From: an uncultured Arthrobacter sp.
Lineage (GTDB): Bacteria > Actinomycetota > Actinomycetes > Actinomycetales > Micrococcaceae
DNA: 64,000 nucleotides
Assembly: GCF_947495145.1 (NCBI RefSeq)
Contig: NZ_CANLXP010000004.1
Span: 1-64,000 of the forward strand
Direction of reading: 5' to 3'
Below, one piece after another: positions 46,943 to 57,282 of this stretch; the stretch's first letter is position 1, and each line of letters opens with the position of its first letter. A program made the translations under genes and the position numbers. The notes beneath the pieces are model-generated. The model made no database searches and was not told the DNA's origin. It saw only the letters and a program-made list of their open reading frames with translations.

Positions 46943-49672
46943 CCGGCGCTTGGCGGCAGCGCGCTGCTCGGCCCGACTGCCCTTCGAACCATCACCGTCC
47001 GACTCGCTGCGCCGACGCTCGACCCGCGTCTCTACCCCGCCCTGTGCGTTGGGCGCAGTGAACGCCAAGCTGGCCGGACGCTCAGGTGCCTCCAGTCCTG
47101 CAGCTTTGATGGTTGGAGTATCCACAAGCCCCCGACCGTCAGCCACGCCGGGAAGGCCAGCCTTCTGCGCCGGCGCCACTTCAACCTCCAGGTTGAAGAT
47201 GTAGCCGATGCTCTCCTCTCGGATTGCCTCCATCATCGCCTGGAACAACACAAATCCTTCGCGCTGATACTCCACAAGCGGATCACGCTGTGCCATGGCA
47301 CGCAGGCCGATGCCCTCCTTGAGGTAATCCATCTCGTAAAGATGTTCCTGCCACTTCCTGCCGATCACCGAAAGGACCACCCGGCGCTCCAGCTCCCGCA
47401 TGGATTTCTCCCCGAGCGCTTCCTCGCGCTGTTTGTAGGCAACCTTCGCATCAGAAAGAATCTCGGCGTGGAGGAAATCCCGAGTGATTTTCGACTTGCC
47501 GCCGGCTTCCTCGACGACCTCATCGATTGTAAGGCTGATGGGGTAAAGCGTCTTCAGGTTGGTCCAGAGCAGCTCGTAGTCCCAGTCGTCTCCGTGGCCT
47601 TGGGCGGTTGCTTCGTCCACCATGGCCGTAACGACGTCTTCAAGGAAATGCTCCACCTTTTCGTGCAGGTCGTCACCCTCAAGAATGCGTCGACGATCGC
47701 TGTAGATCGCCTCGCGTTGCCGGTTGAGGACGTCGTCGTACTTCAGTACGTTCTTCCGCTGCTCCGCATTGCGGCCCTCCACTTGCCCCTGCGCGCTTTC
47801 AATCGCCTTGGAAACCATCTTGGATTCCAGGGCGACATCATCGGGCATGGAAGAGCTGTTCATGATCCGCTCTGCGGCGCCCGAATTGAACAACCGCATC
47901 AGGTCGTCGGTGAGAGACAGGTAGAAGCGGGAGGCTCCCGGGTCACCCTGGCGTCCGGAGCGGCCCCTCAACTGGTTGTCGATGCGACGGGACTCATGTC
48001 GCTCGGTTCCCAGCACATAAAGTCCACCGAGGTCCCGGACTTCCTCCTGCTCCGTTTCCACTGCTTCCTTTGCGGCGGCCAGGGCATTCGGCCATTCGGC
48101 CTCATACTCCTCAGGATTGTCGGCTGGGTGGAGGCCCTTGCTCTCCATGGCGGTCACGGCGTCGAACTCCGCATTTCCGCCAAGCATGATGTCAGTACCG
48201 CGGCCGGCCATATTGGTTGCCACAGTCACCGCACGCTTGCGCCCTGCCTGCGCGACAATCGCTGCCTCCCGCGCATGGTTCTTCGCGTTCAGAACCTCGT
48301 GGCGGATGCCTGCCTTGGCAAGCTGCTTGGAGAGGTACTCGCTCTTTTCGACCGACGTAGTACCGACCAGAACCGGCTGGCCCTTCTCATGCCGCTCCAC
48401 AATGTCCTTGACGACTGCATCGAACTTGGCGACTTCATTCTTGTAGATGAGGTCGGAGCGGTCCTCACGAATCATCGGCCGGTTGGTGGGGATGGGAACG
48501 ACTCCCAGCTTGTAGGTGCCCATGAACTCCGCGGCTTCTGTTTCAGCGGTTCCGGTCATGCCCGAGAGCTTCTCGTAGAGGCGGAAATAGTTCTGCAGGG
48601 TAACCGTTGCAAGCGTCTGGTTTTCGGCCTTGATCTCGACGCCTTCCTTGGCCTCGATCGCCTGGTGCATCCCCTCGTTGTAGCGCCGACCGGCGAGGAT
48701 ACGGCCAGTGTGCTCATCGACGATCATGACCTCGCCGTTGAGGACGACATAGTCCTTGTCCCGCTTGAAGAGTTCCTTCGCCTTGATCGCGTTGTTCAGG
48801 AAGCCGATCAGCGGTGTGTTCGCAGATTCGTAGAGATTGTGGATACCGAGGTAATCCTCGACCTTCTCGATGCCGCTTTCGAGAACACCGACGGTGCGCT
48901 TCTTCTCGTCGACTTCGTAATCGGTTTCAGCGGTGAGGCGAGTGACGACTTTCGAGAACTCGGTGTACCAGCGGTTCACGTCGCCGGATGCCTGCCCGGA
49001 GATGATGAGGGGAGTACGGGCCTCATCAATGAGAATGGAGTCGACCTCATCGACGATAGCGAAGTTGTGTCCGCGTTGAACCAACTCGGCGGCGCTCCAC
49101 GCCATGTTGTCGCGCAGGTAGTCGAACCCGAACTCGTTGTTTGTTCCATAGGTGATATCCGACGCGTACTGAGCGCGGCGAGTGGCGGGATCCTGCTTGG
49201 ACAGGATGCAGCCGCAGCTCAGGCCGAGGAAACGGAAAACGCGGCCCATGAGGTCAGACTGGTACTCAGCCAGGTAGTCGTTGGTCGTGACGACGTGAAC
49301 GCCTTTGCCTGTGAGGGCGTTCAGGTAGGCCGGCGCAGTGGCGACGAGGGTCTTGCCTTCACCGGTTTTCATCTCGGCGATGTTTCCCAGATGAAGCGCG
49401 GCACCGCCCATCAGCTGAACGTCGAAGTGACGGAGCCCCAGCGTACGGCTGGCCGCTTCCCTCACCGCTGCGAAGGCTTCCGGAAGGAGTGCCTCGAGCG
49501 TCTCACCGTCCTCGTAGCGCTTCTTCAGCTTGTCGGTTTCCCCACGCAGTTCCTCATCGCTGAGGGCGCGGAACTCATCTTCGAGTATGTTGATCGCGTC
49601 GGCGTAGTTGCGGAGTTGCTTCAGTGTCTTCTTATCGCCGGTACGAAGGACTCGTTCAAGAAGTGATGGCAC
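46928..49672 (-). CDS. secA: Protein translocase ATPase SecA
   Basis: 914 residues, normal for the housekeeping SecA1. Motor motifs: [11 protein letters not shown] (Walker A, about 102-112), [60 protein letters not shown] and [21 protein letters not shown]. The C-terminal tail is basic ([10 protein letters not shown]) and lacks the zinc-binding cysteines of many other bacteria, usual for actinobacteria. GTG start at 49672 with GGGAG upstream, overlapping the previous gene by 17 nt. Confidence 0.98.
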   Translation of the reverse strand: MPSLLERVLRTGDKKTLKQLRNYADAINILEDEFRALSDEELRGETDKLKKRYEDGETLEALLPEAFAAVREAASRTLGLRHFDVQLMGGAALHLGNIAEMKTGEGKTLVATAPAYLNALTGKGVHVVTTNDYLAEYQSDLMGRVFRFLGLSCGCILSKQDPATRRAQYASDITYGTNNEFGFDYLRDNMAWSAAELVQRGHNFAIVDEVDSILIDEARTPLIISGQASGDVNRWYTEFSKVVTRLTAETDYEVDEKKRTVGVLESGIEKVEDYLGIHNLYESANTPLIGFLNNAIKAKELFKRDKDYVVLNGEVMIVDEHTGRILAGRRYNEGMHQAIEAKEGVEIKAENQTLATVTLQNYFRLYEKLSGMTGTAETEAAEFMGTYKLGVVPIPTNRPMIREDRSDLIYKNEVAKFDAVVKDIVERHEKGQPVLVGTTSVEKSEYLSKQLAKAGIRHEVLNAKNHAREAAIVAQAGRKRAVTVATNMAGRGTDIMLGGNAEFDAVTAMESKGLHPADNPEEYEAEWPNALAAAKEAVETEQEEVRDLGGLYVLGTERHESRRIDNQLRGRSGRQGDPGASRFYLSLTDDLMRLFNSGAAERIMNSSSMPDDVALESKMVSKAIESAQGQVEGRNAEQRKNVLKYDDVLNRQREAIYSDRRRILEGDDLHEKVEHFLEDVVTAMVDEATAQGHGDDWDYELLWTNLKTLYPISLTIDEVVEEAGGKSKITRDFLHAEILSDAKVAYKQREEALGEKSMRELERRVVLSVIGRKWQEHLYEMDYLKEGIGLRAMAQRDPLVEYQREGFVLFQAMMEAIREESIGYIFNLEVEVAPAQKAGLPGVADGRGLVDTPTIKAAGLEAPERPASLAFTAPNAQGGVETRVERRRSESDGDGSKGSRAEQRAAAKRRPDRR

Positions 49673-50972
49673 TGGTTTTTGCTCCCAATCTAGGTACGCC
49701 GTTTCCTGGCGGATTCAGTCTACGTGAGAGACGTGCCGTCCCCCGATTTAGTTCCCAGCCGTATTCCTCCGCCAGCTGCGCGGCTACCGGAGCTGACAGG
49801 TTGCCACGCGGTTCGACGATCACATGATCCAAACCCAGCCAGCCCGCCATCAGCACCAGCTCCGCGGCGAGTTCGGCGGCCGTGTCGGTCGGCACTGACG
49901 CCTCACCGTGAGCGGCCCGCACCATGAGCCTCCCCTGCGCCCGGTCTGCCTTCAGATCCACCCGCGCCACCATGCCGTCGCGGAGAAGGAAGGGCAGCAC
50001 GTAGTAGCCGTATTTGCGCTTTTGGGCTGGCGTGTAGATCTCAATGCGGTAGTGGAAGCCGAACAGCGACTCCAACCGGCGCCGTTCGAAGACGACGGAG
50101 TCAAACGGACTAAGCAGGGCCCTGCCCGTGGCGTTCCGTGGGAGCACCGAACCCGCGTATCGATAGGCGGGCTGCCGCCATGAGTCGACTGTTACCGGAA
50201 CGAGCGTACCTCGCTGAACCAGAACATGAATGGCAGCAGCGGCCGCCTTGATAGGGATACGAAAATAGTCCGCAATGCAGCGTGTAGTACCGACTCCGAC
50301 TGCCTGCGCCGCCCGTTCGGCCAGCTGAAGGTAGGCTTCCTCTACCGGAATATCCAGACGGGCAAGCGACGAATCAGGCAGGACTTTCTCCGTGAGGGTA
50401 TATCGCCGCTCGAACTGGGCAGTCCTTCCTGCCGACGAAACCAGGCCTTGCTGGAAGAGGTCTTCGAGCACCCTTTTCGCCGAGCTCCAGTTCCAGCCCC
50501 ACTGATCAAATCTCTTCTGTTCGATATGGCCGATGTGGTTTTGAACCTGCGCCGCGGTCAGGGGCCGGCTGGCGCCCAGCAGTTCGAGGATGCGGTCACT
50601 GAGCGGCAGCCGGACGTCGTCGGGCAGTGACGATGCGCTCGCCCACCTCCGGCTTTGGGTAGCAACGAGATAGGGAAAGAGCTCCGGCAGGACGAGGCTT
50701 GCCTCGTGTGCCCAATACTCCACGAGGCGCCGGGGCGCCCGGGATGAAAAACGGTCGAGCAGCACGCGGTCGTACGGGCCGAGCCGGGCGAACAAAGGCA
50801 GGTAATGGCTGCGCGAGAGCACATTGACGGAGTCGATCTGCAGGAGCTGCAGGCGGACGAGAGTACGGCCCACCTCCCGGGTTCCCGGGGTCTTGGTGGG
50901 CCGCTCCCGCGCCAATCCCTGCGCCTCCAATGCGATCCGTCGTGCCTGGAGGAGAGTCAGGGAAGAGGTCAT
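49656..50972 (-). CDS. YcaQ-like winged-helix DNA glycosylase family protein
   Basis: 438 residues of the winged-helix family (DUF1006/YcaQ/AlkX). It begins [16 protein letters not shown] and has [25 protein letters not shown], where the QxD motif of interstrand-crosslink glycosylases sits, [53 protein letters not shown] and [21 protein letters not shown]. Members unhook DNA crosslinks in E. coli; activity here is inferred. The 3' end overlaps secA. Confidence 0.85.
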   Translation of the reverse strand: MTSSLTLLQARRIALEAQGLARERPTKTPGTREVGRTLVRLQLLQIDSVNVLSRSHYLPLFARLGPYDRVLLDRFSSRAPRRLVEYWAHEASLVLPELFPYLVATQSRRWASASSLPDDVRLPLSDRILELLGASRPLTAAQVQNHIGHIEQKRFDQWGWNWSSAKRVLEDLFQQGLVSSAGRTAQFERRYTLTEKVLPDSSLARLDIPVEEAYLQLAERAAQAVGVGTTRCIADYFRIPIKAAAAAIHVLVQRGTLVPVTVDSWRQPAYRYAGSVLPRNATGRALLSPFDSVVFERRRLESLFGFHYRIEIYTPAQKRKYGYYVLPFLLRDGMVARVDLKADRAQGRLMVRAAHGEASVPTDTAAELAAELVLMAGWLGLDHVIVEPRGNLSAPVAAQLAEEYGWELNRGTARLSRRLNPPGNGVPRLGAKTSAITS

Positions 50973-51001
50973 TTCCTGATCATAGATTCCCGTTCAGTGC
51001 G

Positions 51002-51721
51002 CTATGCGGTCGCTGACTCGCGCGCACGGTACGCAACGAGCTCTTCATGCGGATCTTCCGGCGCATCGGCACACTTCGAATCGAGGGTGATGACGCCGTA
51101 GGTCCAGCCCTGCCGACGGTAGACGACCGACGGCGCCCCGGTCTGTGAATCCACGAAGAGATAGAAATCGTGGCCCACGAGCTCCATGTTGTCGACGGCG
51201 TCATCAAGACTCATTGGGATGCCTGAGAAGACCTTCCGACGGATCAGCACGGGTGAGTCCCCTGCGGGTATGTCCCCATCGATCTCATACCCGTTTTGAT
51301 CAGCGGTGTCGATGCTGCCGGTGTGGTTGGAAGAAGCCGCGTAGATCGGTTCTTCTGTACTCGCGGGCGCCAGGGTGGCAGTTGCTTCCCGAACTGCAAC
51401 CGGCGTGTGCCGGCCGTGGTGCACCTTCCGCCGGTCCCGTGCCCTTCGGAGCCTCTCCAGCAGCTTGCTGTAGGCAAGATCGAAAGCGGCGAACTTGTCT
51501 GCCGCTGATGCTTCCGCCCGGATGATCGGACCTTTCTGCATCACCGTAAGTTCGACGGTAAGTGCACTATCTGCCTGACGGGCGTTGGGCTCCTTCGTTA
51601 CTTTTGCGTCCAGCCTCTGGACCTTGTCCCCCAGTTGTTCGATTTTGTCGATCTTCTCTTCCGCGTATTCCCGGAATCGGTCAGAAACTGCAAGGTTCCG
51701 TCCGTTGATCATGAATTCCAT
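51002..51721 (-). CDS. hpf: Long-form ribosome hibernation-promoting factor
   Basis: About 239 residues, the long HPF type: S30AE domain at the N-terminus (MEFMINGRNLAVSDRFREYAEEKIDKIEQL, then LTVELTVMQKGPIIRAEASA, LERLRRARDRRK), a linker, and the C-terminal dimerisation domain (RRKVFSGIPMSLDDAVDNMELVGHDFYLFVD). It joins two 70S ribosomes into inactive 100S dimers in stationary phase. The ATG at 51721 is chosen because GGAGG stands 7-11 nt upstream; a TTG at 51733 is in frame. Confidence 0.96.
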   Translation of the reverse strand: MEFMINGRNLAVSDRFREYAEEKIDKIEQLGDKVQRLDAKVTKEPNARQADSALTVELTVMQKGPIIRAEASAADKFAAFDLAYSKLLERLRRARDRRKVHHGRHTPVAVREATATLAPASTEEPIYAASSNHTGSIDTADQNGYEIDGDIPAGDSPVLIRRKVFSGIPMSLDDAVDNMELVGHDFYLFVDSQTGAPSVVYRRQGWTYGVITLDSKCADAPEDPHEELVAYRARESATA

Positions 51722-51751
51722 AGTGCCCTCCAAAATCGCTCAGGTGACACA

Positions 51752-51786
51752 ACAGCGGCCGAGGATCCGCTCCTTCCAGCCGCTGT
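51752..51786. promoter_or_regulatory. Inverted repeat between comF and hpf
   Basis: ACAGCGGC and GCCGCTGT form an 8-bp perfect inverted repeat around 19 bases that contain a further AGGA/TCCT pairing. It lies 45 nt after the comF stop... on the hpf side, upstream of the hpf start on the minus strand. No T tract follows, so a terminator is uncertain; an hpf-leader structure is equally possible. Confidence 0.35.
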
Positions 51787-51831
51787 CGATGGGTAACTGT
51801 CTTCGTTGTGATACCCATACTTCACGGTAGT

Positions 51832-52776
51832 TCACCCGTTGTTTGAATTCACCCCTACCCGCCGGTTTTTTTCCATGGGTTGGCTGGGAGGTGGCTCCCG
51901 GATGCCTGGGACGACCGCCGTCGTCGTCTCTCCTACCCCATTCGGGGCGGGCGTTGCGGCAATAACGACGGCGCCAACCACCACCGCGCCGGCAGCGCGC
52001 AGGACGCGCGCAGTTTCGGAGATAGTTGCCCCTGTTGTCAGAACATCATCGACGATGAGGCACGGCCGGTTGAAGCCCGTGTCGAGTATTGCCGGCGACG
52101 CTTCCATGCTGCCGGAGACGTTCCGCCGCCTGCCCTGGCTGCCGAGGCCTTTCTGGGACAGTCCGCCCGAAACCAGCGTCAATAACGACGACGGCCGGTA
52201 TCCAAGGCGCACGGCGGTGGCGATAGTTGTGCCTGCCGGCAACTCCCGCCGTTTCGCCAAACCGCCGAGTAGAAGCGCCAAGGGATCGTAACCGCGGCGC
52301 CGGACCGATGCTCCCCGCGTAGGGACAGGAACCAGCACCAGCTCCGCGGATTCTCCGCAGAGCGTCGATCTGGCTTCATGCAACGCTCCGGCAAGGGCTG
52401 CCTGCAGCCACCGCCCTATATCCGTATGACCGTGGTTCTTGAACGCAAGCAGGGCCGCAGACACGGCTTTCGCATAATGGCCTGCCGCGACGACGGGAAG
52501 CGGCGAGAACACGTCGTACCCCGCACCGGCTGCAGTCCGCGCACCTTCGGCTTCCGGCAGTCCTTCCGCGCCGTGTTCAGCGCGGAAGGGCCGGACTGTG
52601 GCGCGCCGCAGGACAGCCGCGCAATCGACGCAGAGGGAACTGTCCGCACGCTCACAGACCACACACTCCGTCGGGAAAACCAGTGACCAGAATTCCTGCA
52701 GAGCTCCGCCGACCCGGTCCCACAACGGATGCAACCGGGCACGGTCGAGACCTCGCTCAAGATTCTCCAGCCACAC
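51832..52776 (-). CDS. comF: ComF-family phosphoribosyltransferase-like protein
   Basis: About 314 residues in the form given. The N-terminal Cys pairs (ECVVCERADSSLCVDCAA) make the ComF zinc finger; the phosphoribosyltransferase domain follows with LVPVPTRGASVRRRGYDPL and the PRPP-binding CLIVDDVLTTGATISETARVLRAAG. ComF aids DNA uptake in competent bacteria, but in most others its job is unknown. The start is uncertain: the GTG at 52776 is a compromise, and an in-frame extension to 52914 would overlap lpqB by 65 nt. Confidence 0.88.
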   Translation of the reverse strand: MWLENLERGLDRARLHPLWDRVGGALQEFWSLVFPTECVVCERADSSLCVDCAAVLRRATVRPFRAEHGAEGLPEAEGARTAAGAGYDVFSPLPVVAAGHYAKAVSAALLAFKNHGHTDIGRWLQAALAGALHEARSTLCGESAELVLVPVPTRGASVRRRGYDPLALLLGGLAKRRELPAGTTIATAVRLGYRPSSLLTLVSGGLSQKGLGSQGRRRNVSGSMEASPAILDTGFNRPCLIVDDVLTTGATISETARVLRAAGAVVVGAVVIAATPAPNGVGETTTAVVPGIREPPPSQPMEKNRRVGVNSNNG

Positions 52777-52849
52777 GACTCCACGGTGCCACGTCGACCC
52801 GGCACTTAGCTGCAGCGAAGCCGAATTGTGGATAACCAGGGAAACGCTG

Positions 52850-54547
52850 CTAGCCGGCGAAAGCCGGGTCGCGTGCGACCACTCCCTGGTCTGTCCAGCT
52901 GTTGCCCACAACACCGAAAATACTGTTGCCCTTCTGGGCGAAGACGTTCGTGCGGCCTGTTCCGGCGCTCAGATGCTCCAGGCCCTCAAGCGGCGAGAAC
53001 TCGTCTGGTTCGGCTGCAAACGGGAGAAGCGTGGCAATCACCGATTCGTCGCTCGACGTGTCAGCAACCACAACAGAGGTCTCCGTTACCCACTTCGCTG
53101 TATTGATGGCACCGGGCGGGTTGAGGGAGATCGGGTCGCTCAGGGTCTGGGGAACCCCGTCCTCGCTTCGACTGACACCGGACAACAGCAGCTGGCTCTG
53201 CCCCGACTGCTGAGCCACGATGAGCGCGCGGGCACCATCGCGGGAGATACGGATCTCGCTGATCGTCCGGTTTCCCAGCCACGAAGTCAGCACCTCGATA
53301 GCATTGTCGGCGCTTCCGCCGGGCGGTATGGCGCGCACATACGAGCGCCCTTCTGCAGTCCCTGCCGTCCAGATCCAGTTCGACGGGTCATAGCTTGGAG
53401 GTGTCAGGCTTGATCCGACAGTGATGGTCCGGACGGTTTGCCCTTCGCCGGTAGCCATGAGTTCGGTTCGGTCAGCATTAAGGAACGCATAGTTCTTCCC
53501 GTCGTAGGACATCGCCGGATCCACCGGGTCGAATTCCGCAACGGAGGGCACATCGTTCACCGGCGTCAACTGACCGCCTTCGAAGAAGGCCAGCTCTTCC
53601 TCGCTGATCACGATCTGCCTGCTCAGAACGGCCGGGTCCAGGTCAGGGAGCACCAGGTTGGGGTCGCGTTCAAACGGGATCGGCTGCCCTGCACGCAACT
53701 CCACGGAATTCACCGTGTCGAGCCCGGTGAGCGTGACCCTTAGCTGCTGTTCCATCTGCTGTCGGCGAAGGTTGTCAGTGCCCGTCAGGATGTCCTGGGT
53801 GAAATCAATAGTGGCCGTGCCGGATTCAATGGGCACCGATTCGACGGCGAGGGCTGCGTTTTCCGGAAAAGCGCTGGTGACTGCGCCCTGCAGGTAGGGT
53901 GCCGGACCGTTGATGAGCGCTGTGACGATGTTAGTCGCGATTCCCTGGCGGTTGACGAACCAGCGAACGTCGGGAACCCAGTACTGGTAGCTGCTGCTGT
54001 AGAAGTAGAGTTCGTGCGACTGCAGCAAATTTGCGGCATCCGCCATGGAGATCATGATGCCGCTCGGGATATCCGCGACACGCCACTCACCCTGCACCTG
54101 CTCCATCTGCACGGTCATGGATTCGGTGGTGCCTGGACCGACGTTACGTCGGATACCGGCCGCATCGATGTATCCCGCTACCTCGACCTGAAGCTGCAGC
54201 TGGCCCTCGGTGGGAGTGGAGCTGATCTTGAAATCGGACCGGTAGATGGTGACCTCTTCCTCCGGTTCCCACGTCTGTGCGAGAGACGGAGTGAGATAGG
54301 ACCGGGCCACGCTGTAGTTGTCGGAAACGCCGATTCCGGCCACGAGGAATCCATCGAGAACCTCACCGGCGCTTGCGCCATCACGCGGCGGCGACGGGTT
54401 ATTGACGAAGCGTGGGCCGGTTTCGGCCTCCGCCGTCGCCTCGATCGTGCCCACCGGTCCCGCCTTGGGAATCGACGAGCACGCACTGAGCATTGCAAGC
54501 AGAAGAATCAGGAGAACGGACCGTGCCCAGCCCAACCGCGCGGTCAC
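52850..54547 (-). CDS. lpqB: Lipoprotein LpqB
   Basis: 565 residues with a lipoprotein signal (LLILLLAMLSACSS, lipid-bearing Cys at about 23), a GerMN-type domain (about 200-300, TNIVTALINGPAPYLQGAV) and a C-terminal beta-propeller-like part (MSYDGKNYAFLN, ISEIRISRDGARALIV). In mycobacteria LpqB binds the extracellular part of MtrB and modulates MtrA signalling. The GTG at 54547 overlaps the mtrB stop as GTGA, giving the mtrA-mtrB-lpqB operon conserved in actinobacteria. Confidence 0.95.
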   Translation of the reverse strand: MTARLGWARSVLLILLLAMLSACSSIPKAGPVGTIEATAEAETGPRFVNNPSPPRDGASAGEVLDGFLVAGIGVSDNYSVARSYLTPSLAQTWEPEEEVTIYRSDFKISSTPTEGQLQLQVEVAGYIDAAGIRRNVGPGTTESMTVQMEQVQGEWRVADIPSGIMISMADAANLLQSHELYFYSSSYQYWVPDVRWFVNRQGIATNIVTALINGPAPYLQGAVTSAFPENAALAVESVPIESGTATIDFTQDILTGTDNLRRQQMEQQLRVTLTGLDTVNSVELRAGQPIPFERDPNLVLPDLDPAVLSRQIVISEEELAFFEGGQLTPVNDVPSVAEFDPVDPAMSYDGKNYAFLNADRTELMATGEGQTVRTITVGSSLTPPSYDPSNWIWTAGTAEGRSYVRAIPPGGSADNAIEVLTSWLGNRTISEIRISRDGARALIVAQQSGQSQLLLSGVSRSEDGVPQTLSDPISLNPPGAINTAKWVTETSVVVADTSSDESVIATLLPFAAEPDEFSPLEGLEHLSAGTGRTNVFAQKGNSIFGVVGNSWTDQGVVARDPAFAG

Positions 54548-56265
54548 CGTTCGCTCCCGGTCGCACCATGCAGCAGTGTCGGCACCGCGTCCAGAGTGGA
54601 ATTACTTACCCCTGGTTTGGCAGGAAGAGCAGCCTGCCGGGGCGGGAGCGGGAGCGGTGAAACCTTAAGCACAGAGTCCCGGCGCTTCGGCAGGGTCAGG
54701 CGGAAGCAGGAACCCTCACCCGGTGATCCCCAGGCCTGGAGCCACGCTCCGTGGAGTCGGGCATCCTCGGTCGCGATCGACAACCCGAGACCGCTGCCGC
54801 CCGTAGTGCGTGCACGTGCCGGGTCTGCACGCCAGAACCGGTCAAACACCCTGGCAGCATCCAGCGGAGTCATTCCGATGCCGTGGTCGCGGACAGCAAC
54901 CGCAACCGCATCCTGATTGGACGCGATGAAAATGTTGATCGGCTTTCCTTCGCCGTGTTCCAGCGCGTTGACTATGAGGTTGCGCAGGATGCGGTCGATC
55001 CGGCGGGGATCGACGTCCACCACGCATTTGTTTTCGTTCGAGATCACCGTGATCTCGGAGTTGTGGCTCTCGGCCAGCGGGCGTGCTCCGTCGATGACGT
55101 GGTGGACAAGCTGGAAGATATCCGTGGGCTCGGCGTCCAGAACAGCCACTCCCGCATCGAAGCGTGAAACCTCCAGGAGGTCGGCGAGAAGAGACTGGAA
55201 ACGTTCCACCTGGTTGTACAGGATCTCCGCGGACCGCCGGTTGACCGGGTCGAACTCCTCCCGCGCATCATGCAGGACCTCGGCCGCCATGCGGACGGTG
55301 GTCAACGGGGTTCTCAGTTCATGAGAGACGTCTGAGACGAACCGCTGCTGCATCTGCGACAGCTGGGCGAGCTGGGTGATCTGGTCCTGCAGGCTGGCTG
55401 CCATGTGATTGAAGGATGCACCAAGCCGCGCGACTTCGTCTTCCCCCTGTGTCTCCATGCGTTCCTGCAGTTGCCCTGCCGCCAACTTCTCCGACACGAG
55501 CGCAGCGTGGCTGACCGGTCCCACGACGCTCCTGGTGACGAGCCAGACGATGGCACCGATGGTCACGAGCAGGAGGGTGCCGCCGATCCAGGTGACCCCA
55601 TGAATGTAGTCAAGAGTGGCCTGCATGGATGAGAGGTCATAGATCAGGTAGAGCGAATATTCGGTTTGCTCTGGAGGCAGGGTGACTTTGGTGCCGAAAG
55701 CGATGCCGGGCACGTCGAACTCCGTGCCGGAGGCGGAAGTGGCAAGGGTGATAGGCGACCAGTACTGGTCTTCGCCGTTCTGGACGGCTTCGGCCAGCCC
55801 CTCCGGAATCGCCGAAGACTCAATGAAATTGGAACTTGCGAACGGCGAAACGAAAATTGGGCCTTCCTGGCCGGGAACGCTTGTGAGCGAGTACTGCCGG
55901 GGAGCGTCGGCGCCGCCGCCCTCAAGGCTGGGCAGGGTGTCGCGCACCAGCTGCGCGGTGGACTCCCGGTCGGTCACCGATGTTTGGGCGAAAATCTCTC
56001 TGACCTCGCTGAGGCCAGCGCTTGCCTCTGCCTTGAACTGCTCAAGCCTCTCCTGGTAGAGCCCGTTCGCGATCTGGCTGGAGAGGAACGCGCCGACAGC
56101 TACGAGCGCGACGGCGGTAAGTATCAGTGTGGAGGTGACAGTACGGAATAGCAGTGACTGACGCCAGCGCCGCGCAGTCTGCGCCATGATGGACTGAACC
56201 CACCGCCACCCCCGCGCGGCGCCCGTGGACGCCGAACTCAGGGACTGGCCTACACGCCCTTCCAA
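54544..56265 (-). CDS. mtrB: Sensor histidine kinase MtrB
   Basis: 573 residues. Two membrane helices (about 38-65 and 235-260) flank an extracellular sensor, then HAMP (RSVVGPVSHAALVSEKLAAGQ), the phosphoacceptor SDVSHELRTPLTTVR, and HATPase motifs NLIVNALEHGEG, DHGIGM, GGSGLGLSI. MtrB controls phosphorylation of MtrA and thereby cell division and wall genes. Only 2 nt separate it from the mtrA stop. The start is unsure: TTG at 56265 is the first available, and an ATG at 56187 (MAQTARRW) still precedes the first helix. Confidence 0.95.
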   Translation of the reverse strand: MEGRVGQSLSSASTGAARGWRWVQSIMAQTARRWRQSLLFRTVTSTLILTAVALVAVGAFLSSQIANGLYQERLEQFKAEASAGLSEVREIFAQTSVTDRESTAQLVRDTLPSLEGGGADAPRQYSLTSVPGQEGPIFVSPFASSNFIESSAIPEGLAEAVQNGEDQYWSPITLATSASGTEFDVPGIAFGTKVTLPPEQTEYSLYLIYDLSSMQATLDYIHGVTWIGGTLLLVTIGAIVWLVTRSVVGPVSHAALVSEKLAAGQLQERMETQGEDEVARLGASFNHMAASLQDQITQLAQLSQMQQRFVSDVSHELRTPLTTVRMAAEVLHDAREEFDPVNRRSAEILYNQVERFQSLLADLLEVSRFDAGVAVLDAEPTDIFQLVHHVIDGARPLAESHNSEITVISNENKCVVDVDPRRIDRILRNLIVNALEHGEGKPINIFIASNQDAVAVAVRDHGIGMTPLDAARVFDRFWRADPARARTTGGSGLGLSIATEDARLHGAWLQAWGSPGEGSCFRLTLPKRRDSVLKVSPLPLPPRQAALPAKPGVSNSTLDAVPTLLHGATGSER

Positions 56266-56267
56266 AA

Positions 56268-56948
56268 TTACGCTTGTCCTGCCTTATATCCGACGCCGCG
56301 AACTGTCAGTACGATTTCGGGGGCTTCAGGATCCCGTTCGATCTTGGAGCGCAGCCGCTGTACGTGGACGTTAACGAGCCGGGTGTCCGCTGCGTGCCGG
56401 TATCCCCAGACCTGTTCCAGCAGCAGCTCGCGGGTGAATACCTGCCAGGGCTTCCGCGCCAGGGCCACGAGCAGATCAAACTCGAGCGGCGTCAGGGAGA
56501 TCGGTTCTCCGGCCCGCGTGACCGAATGCCCGGCAACGTCGATGCTGACCTCGCCTATGCGCAGAGTTTCCGGCGCTTTCTGGTCGCCGGGCCGCAGGCG
56601 GGCGCGCACCCGGGCAACCAACTCTGCCGGCTTGAACGGTTTCGGCACATAGTCATCCGCACCCGACTCCAGCCCGCGGACGACGTCGGACGTGTCTGAC
56701 TTGGCGGTGAGCATAACAATGGGGAGATCCGACTCATTGCGGATCTGCCGGCATACCTCGATGCCGTCAATGCCCGGAAGCATGAGGTCCAGGAGAACAA
56801 GGTCCGGCTTGGTGCTTCTGAAGACATCAACCGCCTGCGCACCATCGGCGCAAAACACCGGATCGAAACCGTCGTTGCGCAGAACGATGCCGATCATCTC
56901 CGCCAGTGCTTCGTCGTCGTCTATGACCAGAATGCGTGCCTTCATCAT
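56268..56948 (-). CDS. mtrA: Response regulator MtrA
   Basis: 226 residues, OmpR/PhoB type. Receiver with VIDDDEA, phosphoacceptor Asp at 54 (LLDLMLPG), MLTAKS and KPFKPAEL; winged helix with LTPLEFDLLVALARKPWQVFTRELLLEQVWGY and VNVHVQRLRSKIE. ATG at 56948 with GGGAG 9-13 nt upstream; the next codon is also ATG (56945), the usual start of the family (MKARILV). It is essential in mycobacteria, where it regulates wall hydrolases and dnaA. First gene of the mtrA-mtrB-lpqB operon, divergent from the gene at 57283. Confidence 0.97.
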   Translation of the reverse strand: MMKARILVIDDDEALAEMIGIVLRNDGFDPVFCADGAQAVDVFRSTKPDLVLLDLMLPGIDGIEVCRQIRNESDLPIVMLTAKSDTSDVVRGLESGADDYVPKPFKPAELVARVRARLRPGDQKAPETLRIGEVSIDVAGHSVTRAGEPISLTPLEFDLLVALARKPWQVFTRELLLEQVWGYRHAADTRLVNVHVQRLRSKIERDPEAPEIVLTVRGVGYKAGQA

Positions 56949-57131
56949 CCAATAATCTCCCATTGCCCCATCAATGTCGCATCGGCGCGCGTCCAGCGTG
57001 TGCGGCCGATATGCCTTTGTCATCCTAGAGGACGATTTGCGCGCGATCTTGCAGCAAACGCGCTCGAGAGCAGGTGCAATGAAGAACAATGAAATTCGGC
57101 CGCCTCCGTGCGGGCGGTCACGGGCAGAAAC

Positions 57132-57214
57132 GCAGTGCCGGTTGGACCTCAGAGCCGGTTCAACGTCAGCGCCCGTAAACGTCAGTGCCGGTACAACGTC
57201 AGTGCCGGTAACTA
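57132..57214. repeat. Five tandem 16-17-bp repeats in the mtrA upstream region
   Basis: Units read GCAGTGCCGGTTGGACC, TCAGAGCCGGTTCAACG, TCAGCGCCCGTAAACG, TCAGTGCCGGTACAACG and TCAGTGCCGGTAAC. They fill the middle of the 334-bp gap between divergent mtrA (start 56948) and the membrane-protein gene (start 57283). The rest of the gap shows no gene; the control regions of both must be here. The repeats stand 70 nt before the 57283 start. Confidence 0.8.
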
Positions 57215-57282
57215 TAGTTCTAGGTGTAGGTGCCGGAAAAGTACCGCACAGCGAGCAGCGCATCAGGTGTAAGGGGATTATC

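Noticed and set aside
47342-49666. Open frame of 774 codons on the plus strand opposite secA
   Set aside because: It mirrors the secA codons in a GC-rich genome; no family features, and secA itself is unmistakable.
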